Positions 1 to 5,935 of a stretch of DNA of 7,789 nucleotides are shown one piece after another. A program made the position numbers and the translations under genes. The notes under the pieces were generated by a model that saw nothing but the letters and a program-made list of their open reading frames with translations, was not told the origin of the DNA and did not search any database. Numbering within the stretch: the first letter of the stretch is position 1; the number at the start of each line of letters is the position of its first letter. This DNA comes from Aquifex aeolicus (GTDB taxonomy: Bacteria; Aquificota; Aquificia; Aquificales; Aquificaceae). The stretch is taken from the NCBI GenBank assembly GCA_015662815.1, contig DQTK01000088.1, positions 1 to 7,789 of the forward strand, in the 5' to 3' direction.

Positions 1-108
1 GAAAGAAAATAGGATAAAGCAATAGAAATGGAGCTGAAGGGAAACGAAGAGTTATATTGGTTTGGCGAAGCTTATATGTTTTGGCTAAACTTCCTGCTTA
101 AATCCTAA
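1..108 (+). pseudogene. Possible C-terminal tail of an upstream gene, interrupted by TAG
   Basis: The plus strand has a coding-looking frame that runs from 13 to a TAA at 106-108. It is rich in Glu, aromatic and Leu residues and ends FWLNFLLKS. Within this frame the first ATG is at 28, which would give only 26 residues with no good ribosome site. In the same frame a TAG lies at 10-12, and codons before it read Glu-Arg-Lys, so this may be the end of a longer gene broken by a stop. Because the window begins here, the upstream part cannot be seen. It could equally be a chance open frame or a separate tiny gene. No function is recognised. Confidence 0.25.
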
Positions 109-152
109 CTCCTCTAATTATTAAACAGGCTCATGTTTTGAAAAATTAGTTG

Positions 153-857
153 CTAAGACTTTCTGAGGCTGAGGTCTCCAGATAGAAACTCTCTTAACCC
201 TCTATCGGTGAGAATTAATGCTCCTCCTCTGGTAGAAATGCCTATGAATTTTCCTCTGATTTCTTCTTCTCCTCCTATCAGTTTCACTTCTTCCCCTATG
301 AAGCTCAATTTTTTCTCGATTTTTTCTTTAAAAACTTTAAATCCTCTTTTTCTAAACAGTTCTAAATCTTTTTCTATATTTTCCAGAATTTTTAAAAGAA
401 GTTCTCTTCTATCCCATTCTTTACCGGTAATAAGCCTTAGAGTAGTTGCTCTGTCTTTTATTGCTTCAGGTAGATTTTTCTGATTTACATTTATACCTAT
501 GCCTACCACGAGTTTGTTCTTATAAAGTTCACAGAGGATTCCCGAGAGTTTTTTATTCCGATAGTATATATCGTTCGGCCATTTGAGAGAGAAACTTACC
601 CCTGTGAGCTTTTCAAGTGAAGTAGCTATAGAATAGCCGACTACTAAGGGCATTTCTATGAGACTCGGAAAGTTATTAGGGTTTTCCAAAAAGCTGAAAT
701 ATAATCCCCCTTCCTGAGAAATCCATTTTCTTCCGAGTCTTCCCTTTCCTTGAGTTTGATAATCTGCTACGATTACCGCACCATACTTTACGTTCCATTC
801 TTTAAGTCTCTTCTGAGTAGAATCGGTTTCTTTAAGCCAGAGCAGTGTCGTAAACAT
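153..857 (-). CDS. birA: Biotin--[acetyl-CoA-carboxylase] ligase, short (no HTH) form
   Basis: This cytoplasmic enzyme activates biotin with ATP to biotinyl-5'-AMP and transfers it to the acceptor lysine of biotin carboxyl carrier domains. The 234 residues cover only the catalytic and C-terminal domains. There is no N-terminal winged helix, so it should be a group I ligase that does not itself repress biotin genes. Visible motifs are the adenylate-binding loop GKGRLGRKW (37-45, with R40), KWPND (92-96), KLSGILCE (103-110, K103 being the expected active-site lysine) and GIGINVN (119-125). The SH3-like C-terminal domain spans about 185-234. The ATG start lies 11 bp after the ABC ATPase stop, so the gene is probably the last of the operon. 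The gene ends in TAG. No strong Shine-Dalgarno is visible. Length and R40 match my memory of the A. aeolicus enzyme. Confidence 0.96.
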   Translation of the reverse strand: MFTTLLWLKETDSTQKRLKEWNVKYGAVIVADYQTQGKGRLGRKWISQEGGLYFSFLENPNNFPSLIEMPLVVGYSIATSLEKLTGVSFSLKWPNDIYYRNKKLSGILCELYKNKLVVGIGINVNQKNLPEAIKDRATTLRLITGKEWDRRELLLKILENIEKDLELFRKRGFKVFKEKIEKKLSFIGEEVKLIGGEEEIRGKFIGISTRGGALILTDRGLREFLSGDLSLRKS

Positions 858-868
858 AATCTTAAAGT

Positions 869-1621
869 TTAAATAGCTTTCAGCAATTTTTTGGTATATT
901 CATGTTTAGGGTTATCAAAAATTTCGTAGACGTTTCCCTCTTCAACTATACTACCTTCCTTTAAAACTATAACCCTGTCTCCTACTTCGGCTACTACACC
1001 GAAATCATGGGTAATGAGAATTATTGCTTTTCCTTCTTCCTTCATTTTCCTGAATAGATTGAGAATTTTCTTCTGCACGGAAACGTCAAGAGCGGTTGTA
1101 GGTTCATCGGCAAGAATTAACGGCGGATTGCAAACTATAGCACTTGCTATACATACCCTTTGTTTGAGACCCCCCGATAACTGATGGGGATACATGTTGT
1201 ATTTTTCTTCCGCTTTGGGAATTCCCACTTTCTTCATAGCTTTTATAGTTTCTTCATAGGCTTTATTTTTATCTCCGTAATGTGCTACATAGGTTTCTCC
1301 TATCTGTGTACCTACGGTGAATAACGGGTCAAGATAAAGCGAAGGTTCTTGAAATACTATTCCTATTTCTTTTCCCCTTATCTTTCTCAGTTCTCTTTCA
1401 TTTAAAGAAAGCAGGTTTTTACCCTTGAAGTTTATTTCCCCTTTGACCCTTGCATAATTAGGTAGAAGCCCCAAAATAGTGTAAAATATGGAACTTTTTC
1501 CAGAACCGCTTTCACCTACTATACAAAGAATCTCCCTTCCTTTTAAGGAGAAGTTAATCCCGTGTAGGGCTTTTGTATCCCCGTACCATAATTCTAAGTT
1601 TTTCACCTCAAGGAGTTTCAT
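869..1621 (-). CDS. ABC transporter ATP-binding protein, OppD/DppD-like
   Basis: This is a nucleotide-binding subunit that would drive ABC import of peptides, nickel or a related solute from the cytoplasmic face of the membrane. All ATPase motifs are intact in 250 residues: Walker A GESGSGKS (36-43), Q-loop FQEP (Q91), signature LSGGLKQR (148-155), Walker B LILADEP (168-174, E173 catalytic), D-loop ALD (177-179) and switch His in ITHD (H205). The FQEPSLYLDP and LSGGLKQRV sequences place it near OppD/DppD. It stops at EYTKKLLKAI, just where OppD-type proteins continue into a C-terminal oligopeptide/HPY region of some 70 residues, so it is a short version. The ATG overlaps the end of the HIT gene by 14 bp, which suggests translational coupling. 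No permease, binding protein or OppF partner is in the window, so the substrate is unknown. Confidence 0.9.
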   Translation of the reverse strand: MKLLEVKNLELWYGDTKALHGINFSLKGREILCIVGESGSGKSSIFYTILGLLPNYARVKGEINFKGKNLLSLNERELRKIRGKEIGIVFQEPSLYLDPLFTVGTQIGETYVAHYGDKNKAYEETIKAMKKVGIPKAEEKYNMYPHQLSGGLKQRVCIASAIVCNPPLILADEPTTALDVSVQKKILNLFRKMKEEGKAIILITHDFGVVAEVGDRVIVLKEGSIVEEGNVYEIFDNPKHEYTKKLLKAI

Positions 1622-2114
1622 TTAACACTTCTTCTATAACTTTTCTGAGCCTATCGTAGGTGCTAAATAAGTCTTCAGAAATTACCTTGGTTCTTCCGAG
1701 AACGGGCATGAAATTTGTATCTCCATTCCATCTCGGAACTACATGGAGATGTATATGTTCCTCTAAACCTGCTCCTGCAGGCCGTCCGAAGTTATATCCC
1801 ACATTAAAGCCGTGAGCTTTATACTCCTTTTTTAAGGCTTTCAAAGCTACACAAAGAAGTCTATGCATTTCGAGAGCTGTTTCTTCGTCTATTTCTGAAT
1901 AATCTCCTGTATGCTTTATGGGAACTATCATCAAATGTCCACTGTTATAAGGATATTTATTTAGAATAATAAAAGCCCTTTTACCTTTATAAACCAGAAG
2001 GAAATCCTTCCATTTTTCGGGGGGTTGCTTTATCGCATTACATAGAAAGCACCCTTCTATATTGTCAACATTTTCAACATAGCTTCTTCTCCAAGGAGCC
2101 CACAGGATTTTCAT
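1608..2114 (-). CDS. HIT-family hydrolase, Ap4A phosphorylase/hydrolase-like
   Basis: This is a histidine-triad nucleotide hydrolase or transferase. The family cleaves dinucleoside polyphosphates such as Ap4A, or AMP conjugates, through a nucleotidyl-histidine intermediate. Starting at the ATG at 2112-2114 it has 168 residues. The triad EHIHLHVVPRW has H120, H122 (expected nucleophile) and H124. The N-terminal WAPWRRSYVENV segment is typical of the Ap4A-type branch. CFLC (C22, C25) with H68 and the triad region could form the zinc site known in that branch. A TTG codon directly before the ATG could give one extra residue, but the ATG is the better choice. No good Shine-Dalgarno precedes it. 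It is the first gene of the set that continues into the ABC ATPase and birA. Exact substrate is not determined by sequence. Confidence 0.93.
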   Translation of the reverse strand: MKILWAPWRRSYVENVDNIEGCFLCNAIKQPPEKWKDFLLVYKGKRAFIILNKYPYNSGHLMIVPIKHTGDYSEIDEETALEMHRLLCVALKALKKEYKAHGFNVGYNFGRPAGAGLEEHIHLHVVPRWNGDTNFMPVLGRTKVISEDLFSTYDRLRKVIEEVLNETP

Positions 2115-2150
2115 CAATAAACATTTTACAGAATAAACTAAGTTTTAACG

Positions 2151-2158
2151 AGGGAGGG
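2151..2158 (+). promoter_or_regulatory. Shine-Dalgarno for the DsrE-like gene
   Basis: The purine run AGGGAGGG lies 7 bases before the ATG at 2166. It is one of the few strong ribosome sites in the window and supports the chosen start and real translation, past or present, of the short gene that follows. Confidence 0.6.
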
Positions 2159-2165
2159 TAAAATC

Positions 2166-2411
2166 ATGAGAAAACTTTTATTGATTTTATTCATTCTTTC
2201 TTTTCCGTTCGGAAGCGAACATGCTAAATTTGTACAAACCCCGTATCAAGCCCCCTTTAAAGTGGTTGTGGAATTTTACTTCGATGAACCAGAAAAGATA
2301 AGACCCGCACTTCTTTGGATATCTAACATAATCTATGTTTTATCAAAGGAACCGTACAACTTTATACCACAAATAAAAGAAATAAAGCGGAGCAGGGAAC
2401 AAATAAGGTAA
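2166..2411 (+). CDS. Small exported DsrE-like protein, probably truncated
   Basis: The 81 residues begin with a clear signal peptide: positive MRK, a hydrophobic run over about residues 4-15, and a likely cut near residue 16-20. The mature part (EFYFDEPEKIRPALLWISN, then YVLSKEPYNF) resembles the N-terminal half of exported DsrE-like sulfur-related proteins as I remember them, which are usually about twice this length and continue with a beta strand and an SHG-like segment. Here the protein instead ends in a short charged tail, KEIKRSREQIR, and stops 3 bp before the end of the convergent rpsB. The missing half is not found in another frame. It therefore looks like a remnant cut at its 3' end, although a strong ribosome site remains. 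It is divergent from the HIT operon. Family assignment is tentative; sulfur metabolism is inference only. Confidence 0.6.
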   Translation: MRKLLLILFILSFPFGSEHAKFVQTPYQAPFKVVVEFYFDEPEKIRPALLWISNIIYVLSKEPYNFIPQIKEIKRSREQIR

Positions 2412-2414
2412 GTT

Positions 2415-3239
2415 TTATTCGTATTCTATGGAATCCTTGTCTAACTCTTCGTACTTTTCACTCATCTCCACAGCTTGTTCGAAGAGCTGTCTTTCTCTTT
2501 CTGTAATTTCTATAGGTTTTCTTTCTTTAACGGGCACAACTTCTTCCGCACTTTCTCTTCTTTGTTTACCTTCGAGAACAGCATCTGCTATCTTAGAAGA
2601 CAAGAGTTTTATAGACTTTATAGCATCATCGTTTCCGGGTATAGGATAATCTATCAGTGTCGGGTCACAGTTAGAATCAGCTACAGCAACTACGGGAATT
2701 CCAAGCTTTTTGGCTTCAGTTACCGCTATTTTTTCCCTTATGGTATCAACAATCCAAATAACGTCGGGAAGTTTTTTCATATCTCTAATACCGTTGTATA
2801 GCTTTCTCAGTTTTTCCATTTTTCTTTTTAGTCTCCTTACTTCTTTTTTGGGAAGTACATCGAATATTCCTTCCTCTTCCATTCTTTCCAGTGTTTGTAG
2901 TTTAATCAAACTCTTTCTAACGGTTTGGAAATTGGTAAGCAAACCACCCACCCATCTCTCGTTTACATAAAAAGCTCCACACCTTTCCGCTTCTTCCTTG
3001 ATTATATCCTTTGCCTGCTTTTTCGTTCCTACGAATAAAATTTCTCCGCCTTGTGCTATAACATCCGAGACAAAGTGATAGGCTTCTTCGAGCATTACAA
3101 TCGTCTTATTAAGGTCAATTATATGAATTCCGTGTCTAACCCCGTAAATATACGGAGCCATTTTAGGATTCCACCTTGATTTAGAGTGTCCAAAGTGAAC
3201 ACCTGCTTCTAAAAGTTCCTTCATAGAAACTACAGCCAT
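2415..3239 (-). CDS. rpsB: 30S ribosomal protein S2
   Basis: S2 is a late-assembling protein of the small ribosomal subunit, on the solvent side between head and body, and supports recruitment of S1 where S1 is present. The 274 residues contain both family signatures: GVHFGHSKSRWNPKMAPYI (13-31) and, later, PDVIWIVDTIREKIAVTEA (158-176) followed by PVVAVADSNCDP (182-193). Usual bacterial S2 is about 230-260 residues. The extra length is a charged C-terminal tail from about residue 226 to 274, rich in Glu, Arg and Lys. The ATG is preceded by GAGGAGG at a 9-base spacing, and by a structured leader and promoter-like box, so it probably forms its own transcript. The usual partner tsf does not follow; the downstream neighbour is a convergent gene only 3 bp away, with no evident terminator hairpin between them. 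Confidence 0.98.
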   Translation of the reverse strand: MAVVSMKELLEAGVHFGHSKSRWNPKMAPYIYGVRHGIHIIDLNKTIVMLEEAYHFVSDVIAQGGEILFVGTKKQAKDIIKEEAERCGAFYVNERWVGGLLTNFQTVRKSLIKLQTLERMEEEGIFDVLPKKEVRRLKRKMEKLRKLYNGIRDMKKLPDVIWIVDTIREKIAVTEAKKLGIPVVAVADSNCDPTLIDYPIPGNDDAIKSIKLLSSKIADAVLEGKQRRESAEEVVPVKERKPIEITERERQLFEQAVEMSEKYEELDKDSIEYE

Positions 3240-3248
3240 TCTCTTCTA

Positions 3249-3255
3249 CCTCCTC
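3249..3255 (-). promoter_or_regulatory. Shine-Dalgarno of rpsB
   Basis: GAGGAGG (minus strand) sits 9 bases before the rpsB ATG. Its first three bases (GAG) can also pair with the upstream leader loop, so access to it may be the regulated step. Confidence 0.8.
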
Positions 3256-3316
3256 GGGTTTTGCCACCCTTCCCCATAAACCCCGTTATACCGGGGCAAC
3301 CCAAGAGGGGAAGGTG
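3253..3316 (-). promoter_or_regulatory. rpsB leader: nested hairpin with pseudoknot (S2 autoregulatory candidate)
   Basis: On the minus strand, CACCTTCCCC (3316-3307) pairs with GGGGAAGGGTG (3275-3265), making a 10-bp helix with one bulged G. Inside it, CCCCG (3296-3292) and CGGGG (3285-3281) close a 6-base loop. The unpaired stretch CTTGGGTT (3305-3298) is complementary over 8 bases, with one G-U, to AACCCGAG (3260-3253), which lies outside the helix and enters the Shine-Dalgarno. This makes an H-type pseudoknot. No U-run follows, so it is not a terminator. S2-mediated feedback on rpsB leaders is known in other bacteria; applying it here is inference from position and shape. Confidence 0.7.
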
Positions 3317-3326
3317 CGGTTTTAGA

Positions 3327-3334
3327 ATTTTATA
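3327..3334 (-). promoter_or_regulatory. Putative -10 box of the rpsB promoter
   Basis: TATAAAAT on the minus strand lies about 10 bases before the first base of the leader helix. Transcription would then start at about 3320-3318, just ahead of the folded leader. No convincing -35 box was found at the usual spacing. The box lies 33 bases after the hslO stop. Confidence 0.45.
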
Positions 3335-3366
3335 TTCTATTACCTTTCTCCATTATCTTCATTACT

Positions 3367-4326
3367 TTATTTATTTTCAGCTTCCTTTTTACGCTTTTCT
3401 TCAACTATACTTTCATCAAACCTGTAAATCCTACCACAGAAATTACATGTAACTTCAGCCAAATCTTTTTCTTTAAACATCTCTTCTAACTCTTCTGCTG
3501 TCAATAAAAACAGTGAAGCTTTAGCTACCTCCTCGTTGCAGGGACAGTAATACTCTATCTCCTTCAGACCTATAAGCTGAGGTTCCATGTCCCTTAATAT
3601 CTCAGTAGCCACATCCTCAGGTCTTTTTCCTTTTTCCATCATTTCCGTAACACTTGGAAGTTCAAGAATTCTTTTTTCCAAAAGCTCCTTAACTTTTTCG
3701 GAAGTGCCTCCCAGTGTCTGAACGAGGAATCCCCCGGCATGTCTTACGGTTCCATCTTTGTTTACTTTAACCCCTACAGCCACGGCTGAAGGCGTTTGCT
3801 CTGATTGATAAAGGTAGTACGCTATATCTTGCCCTATCTCTCCCGAGATTAAAGGTATAACACTTGTATAGGGTTTTCCCATTCCTAAATCTTTTATCAC
3901 GGTGAGTGTACCTTTCTTTCCCACAATCTGGGCAACGTCGAATTTTTTCTCTCCTTCTACTTCTTTTATGTAAGTATCCACATTAGGATTACTTACAAAA
4001 CCCCTTACTCTTCCCTTTGCATCTGCTTCAACTACTATGGTACCTATCGGCCCATCTCCTTCTATCTTAAGGAGTAATTTTTGATTACTACCGTGCTTTA
4101 GAAGAGAAGTAAGAAGAAGGGCTCCTACCATAGCTCTTCCCATAGCTACCGTAGCCGATGGAGATAGATTGTGAATCCTTCTTGCGGTTTCCAATGTGTT
4201 TGTTGTCTTTACGGTATAAACCCTCACAGGTTCTTTTTTGGGAACAGCTATTACCATATAATCTCTTTCTTGAAAGTAATCTTTTAAGTCCTCTTTGACC
4301 TGCTTATTAAGTTCCTTTATCAGCAT
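3367..4326 (-). CDS. hslO: Redox-regulated molecular chaperone Hsp33
   Basis: Hsp33 is a cytoplasmic holdase. When oxidised it releases zinc, unfolds its C-terminal switch, dimerises and binds unfolding proteins. The four switch cysteines are present as CPC (C261, C263) and CNFC (C294, C297) with the usual spacing. The N-terminal domain shows the expected ETARRIHNLSPSATVAMGRA (46-65) and HAGGFLVQTLGG (196-207). Its 319 residues exceed the usual 290 or so: there are about 22 extra residues before the domain and a charged tail after the last cysteine. The ATG at 4326 lacks a Shine-Dalgarno. The Met at residue 24 (codon 4255-4257), with GAAAGAG shortly before it, is a credible alternative start matching family length. 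It follows the broken AAA gene by 22 bp and is probably read from a nearby promoter or by readthrough. Confidence 0.96.
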   Translation of the reverse strand: MLIKELNKQVKEDLKDYFQERDYMVIAVPKKEPVRVYTVKTTNTLETARRIHNLSPSATVAMGRAMVGALLLTSLLKHGSNQKLLLKIEGDGPIGTIVVEADAKGRVRGFVSNPNVDTYIKEVEGEKKFDVAQIVGKKGTLTVIKDLGMGKPYTSVIPLISGEIGQDIAYYLYQSEQTPSAVAVGVKVNKDGTVRHAGGFLVQTLGGTSEKVKELLEKRILELPSVTEMMEKGKRPEDVATEILRDMEPQLIGLKEIEYYCPCNEEVAKASLFLLTAEELEEMFKEKDLAEVTCNFCGRIYRFDESIVEEKRKKEAENK

Positions 4327-4348
4327 AATTAAAAAATTTAAGAAAAAA

Positions 4349-4525
4349 TTAATCCAAGGTTCTCTCTACTATACTCCTTACAATTTCCCTTTCAAGAGGC
4401 GAACTTATCTTCGGAATAATAGTTTCCAATATAACGCTCTTAGCGTCTCCATATTTCTTTAGTCTTCTTGCGCATCTTATTGTATCTCTCATGGAAAATA
4501 CAAACTCTACGGGTTCTTCGAACTG
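4349..4525 (-). pseudogene. Detached C-terminal (sensor-2) segment of the AAA ATPase
   Basis: Immediately after the TAG that ends the AAA frame, the same frame stays open for 58 more codons, to TAA at 4349-4351. It begins QFEEPVEFVFSMRDTIRCAR and continues with a helical segment containing VILETIIPKISSPLERE. This looks like the last part of MoxR/CbbQ-type ATPases, where an S-x-R (here SMR) provides the sensor-2 arginine and is followed by a short helical bundle. It directly continues the helix NEIRKAYRAYQT before the stop. Alone it has only an internal ATG (4491-4493; 47 residues) and no ribosome site. I read it as the cut-off end of the ATPase, not a separate gene. It ends 22 bp before hslO. 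Confidence 0.6.
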
Positions 4526-5776
4526 CTAAGTTTGATAAGCCCTGTAGGCTTTTCTGATTTCGTTTGCTATCTTGAGCAATTCAAATATGAGATGTACTTC
4601 CCTTTCCCTTTCCGGAGTTCTGAGTTTTTCTCCCAATTCGGTTTTCACATCGTTAACTACGTAATACCAGAGGTAGGTGAATTCTTTCTTATTCAACATT
4701 GACACTTCGTCTACGTAGTCTTTCAGTATTAAAGCTTCATCAGGATAGTAGAAACCCTTTTCATCTTCAAATGGTGGATAGTCTATATACATTATGTCTG
4801 TTTTTGATTTTATACCCTGAGGAAGTTCGGAAACACCTAGGTAGTTTTGAAGGTTCATTCCGCCTATGAGTATCACATCCTCTCTCGCTTTTATCACTTC
4901 TCCGTAGGATAATACCAAGTATCTTCTATAGTCAAATAAAGGGTTGAAGATTTTTACAAGTGATGCCGGAAGAGTGTTTATTTCATCCAAATATATAACT
5001 GCTCCCGGGGTTTTCAGAGCTTTAACCAAGTCAGAATACACTCTCTTAGTTCCCCTTTTGGGGTCAAATTCGTAAACAAATGTTATATCTTCCTTCTCCA
5101 TTTTGGAGTTGCAAGGGATTATAAAAAGAGGTCTGTTGGTAAGTGCAGAGAATACTTCCACAAGGAAGTTCTTCCCTACTCCCGCGTCTCTTTCCAGTAT
5201 AAGTATTCCCTCTTGGAATTGAAGTTGTTCCTTAATAAGAGAAGTAAACTTTTCCAGATTTTGAACAAACCAGGGAGTTTCTTCGAAGGACACGAACTCC
5301 GGAACTCTGTAAGACTCTGTTGAACACAGGCTGTTTAAATGTTTTAAGTATCTACTTACCCAAGCGGGGAACTGTTTAATTTCATTATGTTTCAAAATGT
5401 TGTTGTACTTCTTGGGTTCAGCTATTACTCCGTCCTCTCTTTCAAAAACCAGTTTTGCGTATACTTTGCCCTCTTGGAGAATTTTATTTTCTACTTTTAT
5501 GCGCCACCTGTATTTTACCGGCTTACCTTTAAACTTTTCTATTGCTTCTCTACCGAATATAACTTTATCTTCAAAAATCTTTATAGAATAAGTTTTTAAT
5601 CTATCTTCTATAAGCTTTTCCTGAAGGGTTTTAAAGAGTTGTTCGTTAGCGTAATTGCTAAATTCTTTAGGGAGAGTGGATATGAACTTTCTAATTTCCT
5701 TTACCTCGGGAAGGGTTTCGAGCTTAGCAAAATTAGACACTTTAGCTTTTGAAATAGCCTCTCTCACTTTATTCAA
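4526..5776 (-). CDS. MoxR/CbbQ-like AAA ATPase core, probably part of a broken gene
   Basis: The 416 residues from a TTG contain a charged N-terminal region (1-180) and an AAA core (about 185-416). The Walker A position reads ERDAGVGKN (195-203); compared with GxxxxGK[ST], the first Gly is Arg and the last Ser/Thr is Asn, although I recall GKN in some relatives. Walker B VIYLDEIN (260-267, D264, E265) is intact. Sensor 1 is MN (N308). LPQGIKSK (318-325) lies where relatives tend to carry KSR, so the arginine finger may be lost. MoxR/CbbQ ATPases remodel or activate partner proteins, often with a VWA protein; none is seen here. The frame is open 53 codons upstream of the TTG without ATG, GTG or TTG, and 58 codons downstream of the TAG. 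Both facts suggest this is the middle of a longer, damaged gene. AAA identity is firm; intactness is doubtful. Confidence 0.75.
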   Translation of the reverse strand: MNKVREAISKAKVSNFAKLETLPEVKEIRKFISTLPKEFSNYANEQLFKTLQEKLIEDRLKTYSIKIFEDKVIFGREAIEKFKGKPVKYRWRIKVENKILQEGKVYAKLVFEREDGVIAEPKKYNNILKHNEIKQFPAWVSRYLKHLNSLCSTESYRVPEFVSFEETPWFVQNLEKFTSLIKEQLQFQEGILILERDAGVGKNFLVEVFSALTNRPLFIIPCNSKMEKEDITFVYEFDPKRGTKRVYSDLVKALKTPGAVIYLDEINTLPASLVKIFNPLFDYRRYLVLSYGEVIKAREDVILIGGMNLQNYLGVSELPQGIKSKTDIMYIDYPPFEDEKGFYYPDEALILKDYVDEVSMLNKKEFTYLWYYVVNDVKTELGEKLRTPEREREVHLIFELLKIANEIRKAYRAYQT

Positions 5777-5935
5777 GTAAGCCTTTAGCCTTTCTTCGAA
5801 GAATACTTCTACTTCCTTTTTAATTTCTTCAAGTTTTTCTGTCCATTCTTCTGAAACCTCTTCCAGTCTTTCTTTGACCTTTGAGTAATCACTTCCCGAA
5901 ATAGAGCCATCCTTTAACTTTTTCTTTAATCGTAT
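5777..5935 (-). pseudogene. In-frame upstream coding extension of the AAA gene
   Basis: The AAA frame is open back to 5935, just after a TAG at 5936-5938. It encodes a charged coiled-coil-like stretch: GSDYSKVKERLEEVSEEW followed by TEKLEEIKKEVEVFFEERLK, which leads smoothly into the TTG-started protein. There is no ATG, GTG or TTG in this part. The composition is the same as on either side, so the real protein almost certainly includes it. Its 5' end overlaps the end of the propeller/coiled-coil frame (5889 onward) in a different phase. Confidence 0.6.

Noticed and set aside
208..483. Plus-strand open frame of 91 codons
   Set aside because: Lies wholly antisense to birA, has low-complexity Ser/Phe/Leu content and no ribosome site; it is a shadow of the real gene.
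2112..2117. TTG at 2115-2117 as the start of the HIT gene
   Set aside because: It only adds one residue before an ATG, and no ribosome site favours it.
2428..2970. Several plus-strand open frames opposite rpsB
   Set aside because: They overlap one another and are antisense to a highly conserved ribosomal gene.
3265..3316. GC-rich hairpin as a transcription terminator for hslO
   Set aside because: No T-run follows the helix in the direction of transcription, and a -10-like box precedes it; a leader structure fits better.
3261..3452. Plus-strand 63-codon frame
   Set aside because: Covers the rpsB leader and the 3' end of hslO in antisense; no coding character or Shine-Dalgarno.
5387..5599. 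Two plus-strand frames opposite the AAA gene
   Set aside because: Phe/Leu/Tyr-rich antisense shadows of a Lys/Glu-rich coding frame.
5812..5910. Small minus-strand frame starting ATG GCT CTA (about 32 codons) in the propeller/AAA overlap
   Set aside because: Its composition (many Lys/Arg/Asn/Gln) is that of a shifted frame, and it runs across sequence better explained by the AAA extension.
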